This document shows positions 6,921 through 9,231 of a stretch of DNA of 9,231 nucleotides, piece by piece. Each line of letters starts with the position of its first letter. The first letter of the stretch is position 1. This DNA comes from Clostridia bacterium (GTDB taxonomy: Bacteria > Bacillota > Clostridia > Peptostreptococcales > Anaerovoracaceae). The stretch is from assembly GCA_900754805.1 (NCBI GenBank), contig CAAEEE010000138.1, forward strand, positions 1-9,231, given 5' to 3'. The notes under the pieces are model-generated. The model was not told the DNA's origin, did no database searches, and was given only the letters and a program-made list of their open reading frames with translations. Made by a program: the position numbers and the translations under genes.

Positions 6921-6941
6921 ATCTTTCTCAGATTCTTTCCC

Positions 6942-6968
6942 CGGCGGCAGTGTAACTGCCGCCGTTTT
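6942..6968 (+). terminator. Strong rho-independent terminator of the first ATPase gene
   Basis: CGGCGGCAGT (6942-6951) pairs perfectly with ACTGCCGCCG (6955-6964) around a 3-base loop and is followed by TTTT. It starts 22 bases after the ATPase stop codon. On the minus strand no T tract follows, so it should mainly serve the plus-strand gene. Confidence 0.85.
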
Positions 6969-6988
6969 ACTCAAAAGGCTTGCCCGCC

Positions 6989-7768
6989 TTATACTTTCTG
7001 CGTCTTTACGCTGCTGTACTGTCCGTAGATTTTCTTTCCGTTTACGGTCTTATACGCGCGGACTTTCACATAATAGGTCTTGCCTTTTTTGCGTCCGGTT
7101 ACAGTCTTTGACAGTCTCTTACCGCTGACGGTGGTTTTGACCACATTCTTGCTAAACTTCTCATCGGTCGCGCAGACGATCTGATAGCCGCTGACCGCAG
7201 CCGTCTTGCTCAGGGTCGTCTTGGCAGGGACATCCTGATAGAAGAATGCCAGTGCATAGTAGGCCTGCTCGGTTGCCATCTGGTCGACTACCGGCTGAAA
7301 GCCGCCACTTGCCTTGTTCACATGGCGGAAGCCTCCGGTTTCATTCTGCTACTCAGACAAGTAGGAAATCGCGCGGTCGAGGTCTTTCTTTACCTTCGCC
7401 TGTTTGCTGTACGGTGCAAGGGCAATCATGCCCATTGCGGTCATATCCACACTGGAAACAGCGTTGTAGCCGCTCTTTTCTTCGGCTTTGGTCAGGATAT
7501 TCCAGCCGCCGTCCTCGTACTGGTTTGCCAGCAGGTAGTCCACCATGCGCTGGCGGGAGTTCTGCCGATCGGTTTCTTTCGGTGTCAGCCTGCCGACGGT
7601 CGGCTCTTTGACGGTGGTATAGATATAGTCTCCGCAAGCTTCAAAGATAGCTTTGGTTTTGTCATAAGACGCCGCCTGTGCGAAACCTGCAGAGCCGAAG
7701 ATCATCGTAAATCCGACTGCAAAGCTCAGCAGTAGGCTGAGGAGGTATGTTCTCTTTGTTTTGTTCAT
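6989..7768 (-). pseudogene. Secreted QW-repeat (prenyltransferase/squalene oxidase-like) and FN3 surface protein, broken by an in-frame amber codon
   Basis: The ATG at 7768, with AAAGGAG 9 bases upstream, opens a signal peptide (KTKR, hydrophobic 9-28, AQA at 30-32 as cleavage site). A mature region with the QW-type motif QYEDGGW at 83-89 and a helix SVDMTAMGMIALAPY follows, typical of terpene-cyclase-like alpha/alpha repeats in Bacillota surface proteins. TAG at 7351-7349 stops translation after 139 residues. The same frame continues without any shift as QNETGGF, a second QW-like motif, then EQAYYAL and a C-terminal fibronectin type III-like domain (YQIV, then KTYYVKVRAYK) ending at TAA 6991-6989. 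The full frame would be 259 residues. The first strands of the FN3 domain look missing after FFYQD, suggesting an internal deletion too. I read this as a decaying exported protein. A single sequencing error or amber suppression is the alternative. Confidence 0.8.
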
Positions 7769-7789
7769 ATGCGTTTACTCCTTTTAGAT

Positions 7790-7832
7790 ACGCAAAAACC
7801 CATCGGGGAATTTTCCCGATGAGCCTTCGCGT
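7790..7832 (-). promoter_or_regulatory. Long leader hairpin ahead of the secreted-protein gene
   Basis: CATCGGGG (7801-7808) pairs with TCCCGATG (7814-7821, one G-T pair). An outer stem ACGCAAA (7790-7796) pairs with TTCGCGT (7826-7832) with one wobble. On the minus strand the inner stem is followed by GGTTTTTG, so it could act as an attenuator or terminator 22 bases before the start codon. I do not recognise it as a known riboswitch. Confidence 0.5.
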
Positions 7833-7840
7833 TTTTACAT

Positions 7841-7961
7841 AAAAGAAAAAGGATGCCCGGTCTTCGAACGTCCTTATGAAGCAGTCATTGCAATCGCTTT
7901 GGCTTTGCTTGCCGTAATCGCGCTTTTTATGATTGTCACAGGCAGGATTCATCCGTTCTGA
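7841..7961 (+). pseudogene. Truncated second copy of the antiporter 3' end
   Basis: This is the last 40 or so codons of the antiporter gene including its stop codon, 99% identical to 5220-5340, with no start codon, ribosome binding site or promoter of its own. It encodes only the final membrane helix and the C-terminus (ending GRIHPF) and cannot be a working transporter. The copy retains the same frame. The near-identity indicates that the duplication is recent or kept alike by recombination. Confidence 0.93.
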
Positions 7962-7983
7962 GCTGCCTGCTGACCTCCGCAAT
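7841..7983 (+). repeat. Direct repeat copy 2 of the antiporter 3' end
   Basis: It matches 5220-5362 at 141 of 143 positions, same orientation, with a fixed offset of 2621 bases. It includes 22 bases past the stop codon and the hairpin that straddles it (7939-7969). The left edge abuts the leader of the broken secreted-protein gene. The right edge abuts the promoter of the second ATPase gene. Confidence 0.95.
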
Positions 7984-7994
7984 TTTAAAAAATA

Positions 7995-8046
7995 GGTTGT
8001 AAAAATGTCAAAATCGTCATATAATATGGTTGGAAAAATGTCAAAA
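7995..8046. repeat. 33-bp-spaced direct repeat straddling the promoter
   Basis: GGTTGTAAAAATGTCAAAA (7995-8013) recurs at 8028-8046 with one change, T8000 to G8033. The first copy covers the -35 element and part of the spacer. The second begins 3 bases after the -10 and covers the expected transcription start. Placement and a spacing close to three helical turns suggest paired operator sites, possibly for autoregulation. Confidence 0.7.
7997..8025 (+). promoter_or_regulatory. Sigma-A promoter of the second ATPase gene
   Basis: TTGTAA (7997-8002) and a perfect TATAAT (8020-8025) are 17 bases apart. It lies directly after the duplicated antiporter end, so the ATPase gene does not depend on readthrough. 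The leader is about 60 bases. Confidence 0.75.
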
Positions 8047-8091
8047 ATACCATGAATTGTGGGCGGAAAACGTACTGAGCGGAGGTAGCGA

Positions 8092-9231
8092 ATGCTGAAA
8101 CGAAAAATTGAAGAGAAAATATACGAGTGGATTAGGAATGATGAGCGAGCTCTTCTTTTATACGGAGTCAGACAAGCAGGAAAAACCTATATTATCCGCC
8201 ACTGCTTGGAATCTGAGGGCTGCAGCTATGTGGAATTCAACCTTATCCGCGAACCCGACATTGTTGCGATTCTGAAAAACGCGACGGATGTTGATGACTT
8301 GATTCTCAAGCTTTCTTTGTACAGTGACAAAAAAATTATTCCGGGAGAAACCTTTCTGTTTTTCGATGAAATCCAAAAATACAAAGAAATTGTAACAAAA
8401 ATAAAATTTCTCGTCGAGGACAGAAGGTATCGCTACATCCTCAGCGGCTCCCTGCTCGGCGTTGAGATCGTAAATCTGAAATCCGCCCCGGTCGGTTATT
8501 TAAAAACGCTTCAAATGTATCCGCTTGACTTTGAGGAGTTCCTTCAGCTTTTTGAGATAAGCAGCACTGCGTTTGAAGCCCTAAAAAAAGCGTATCGGAA
8601 GAAAGAAGCCGTTGACGAAATAATTCATAAAAAGATGCTTCAGCTTTTTCATCTGTATCTGATTATCGGAGGGATGCCTGCTGCTGTTGAAAAATACCGC
8701 CAAACAGAAAATATCGACGCTGTTATGGACGAGCATGAAGCAATTCTGCAGCAGTATAAACTGGATTTTACACAGTACGAAGCCGAAAATAAGAAGCTTC
8801 TTTTAACCAATATTTATGAATTGATTCCCGCGGAATTAAACGAGCAAAATAAACGCTTCAAAATCACAGACATTGAAAAGAATTTACGCTTTGAGAAAAT
8901 GAACGACAGTTTCACATGGCTGTGGAAAGCGGGCGTCGCCCTTCCTGTTTTTAACGTAACCGAGCCGAAGATTCCGCTTTTGCTTAATCAGAAAAGTACG
9001 CTGTTCAAGCTCTTTCTGTCCGATGTCGGAATGCTTACCACGCTTTACGGCAAAGCGCTTAAGCTGAAAATCGTAAATCAGGAAAAGGACATCAATAAGG
9101 GTGCCGTGTACGAAAATATTGCGGCGCAGGAATTGACTGCCCACGGATATAACTGCTATTATTACAATAATAAAAAGTTCGGCGAGCTTGATTTTGTCAT
9201 TGAACATGACGGTGAGGTCTTGCCGATTGAA
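8092..9231 (+). CDS. Second AAA ATPase with DUF4143 domain, partial at the right edge
   Basis: An open frame of 380 codons with no stop before the window ends, starting at ATG 8092 with GGAGG 6-7 bases upstream. It shows Walker A GVRQAGKT at 25-32, Walker B FLFFDEIQ at 88-95, sensor SGS at 118-120 followed by LLGV, and the MYPLDFEEFL stretch at 142-151 characteristic of this COG1373 group. A helical middle with the IIGGMP motif at 191-196 follows, then the start of the DUF4143/PD-(D/E)XK-like end with Glu341, Asp367 in GELDFVI and Glu380 as the very last residue. The expected Lys two residues on lies outside the window. Family members are about 400-450 aa, so only a short tail is missing. It is a different subfamily from the first ATPase (GVRQAGKT and DEIQ versus GPKWCGKT and DEWQ), so not a recent duplicate. 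Function unknown. Confidence 0.9.
   Translation, partial: MLKRKIEEKIYEWIRNDERALLLYGVRQAGKTYIIRHCLESEGCSYVEFNLIREPDIVAILKNATDVDDLILKLSLYSDKKIIPGETFLFFDEIQKYKEIVTKIKFLVEDRRYRYILSGSLLGVEIVNLKSAPVGYLKTLQMYPLDFEEFLQLFEISSTAFEALKKAYRKKEAVDEIIHKKMLQLFHLYLIIGGMPAAVEKYRQTENIDAVMDEHEAILQQYKLDFTQYEAENKKLLLTNIYELIPAELNEQNKRFKITDIEKNLRFEKMNDSFTWLWKAGVALPVFNVTEPKIPLLLNQKSTLFKLFLSDVGMLTTLYGKALKLKIVNQEKDINKGAVYENIAAQELTAHGYNCYYYNNKKFGELDFVIEHDGEVLPIE

Noticed and set aside
7349..7351. Pyrrolysine or programmed readthrough at TAG
   Set aside because: No downstream recoding structure is evident, no pyrrolysine genes are in view, and an ordinary CAG-to-TAG mutation explains it more simply.
7246..7735. Plus-strand frames opposite the secreted-protein gene
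   Set aside because: The minus strand has a signal peptide, QW motif, FN3-like end and ribosome binding site; the plus frames are shadows.
5363..7840. Composite transposon defined by inverted terminal repeats
   Set aside because: The two ends of the inner segment show no inverted similarity, and no transposase gene is present; only the direct 143-bp repeat brackets it.

Overview
The window looks like a chromosomal accessory region of a low-to-mid GC anaerobic Bacillota, most likely a Clostridia-class bacterium. The clues are strong AGGAGG-type ribosome binding sites, a YtrA-type GntR/ABC operon, an ArcD-like antiporter, a secreted QW-repeat/FN3 surface protein and two COG1373-type (AAA/DUF4143) ATPases. 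Genus cannot be fixed from sequence alone.

Layout. Bases 1-306 hold a decayed C-terminal tail of an Rpn/PD-(D/E)XK transposase-like protein, followed by two hairpins. Bases 307-3676 (minus strand) form one compact operon, read GntR regulator -> ABC ATPase -> 502-aa two-block membrane protein -> 240-aa membrane protein. The genes are linked by an ATGA overlap, a 32-base overlap and a 19-base gap. An AT-rich divergent promoter region at about 3740-3805 carries a perfect 9-bp inverted repeat that overlaps candidate -10 elements in both directions. Bases 3865-5340 (plus strand) encode an APC-family basic amino acid antiporter, probably arginine/ornithine type.

The right half is the unusual part. 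The last 143 bp around the antiporter stop codon (5220-5362) recur almost exactly (141/143) at 7841-7983. The two copies enclose a module made of a possible IS remnant, five 23-bp tandem repeats, a promoter, a complete AAA/DUF4143 ATPase (5646-6920), a strong terminator, and a convergent secreted-protein gene (7768-6989) broken by one in-frame amber codon. Just after the second copy comes a good sigma-A promoter with a 33-bp-spaced direct repeat. It drives a second AAA/DUF4143 ATPase of a different subfamily, which runs off the right edge.

How the parts work together. The left half is a self-contained, probably autoregulated ABC export/sensing operon that may share its operator with the antiporter. 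The right half reads as a site downstream of the antiporter where ATPase modules accumulated, with a duplicated gene end, repeat-bearing promoters and a decaying surface-protein gene. The functions of the two ATPases are unknown.
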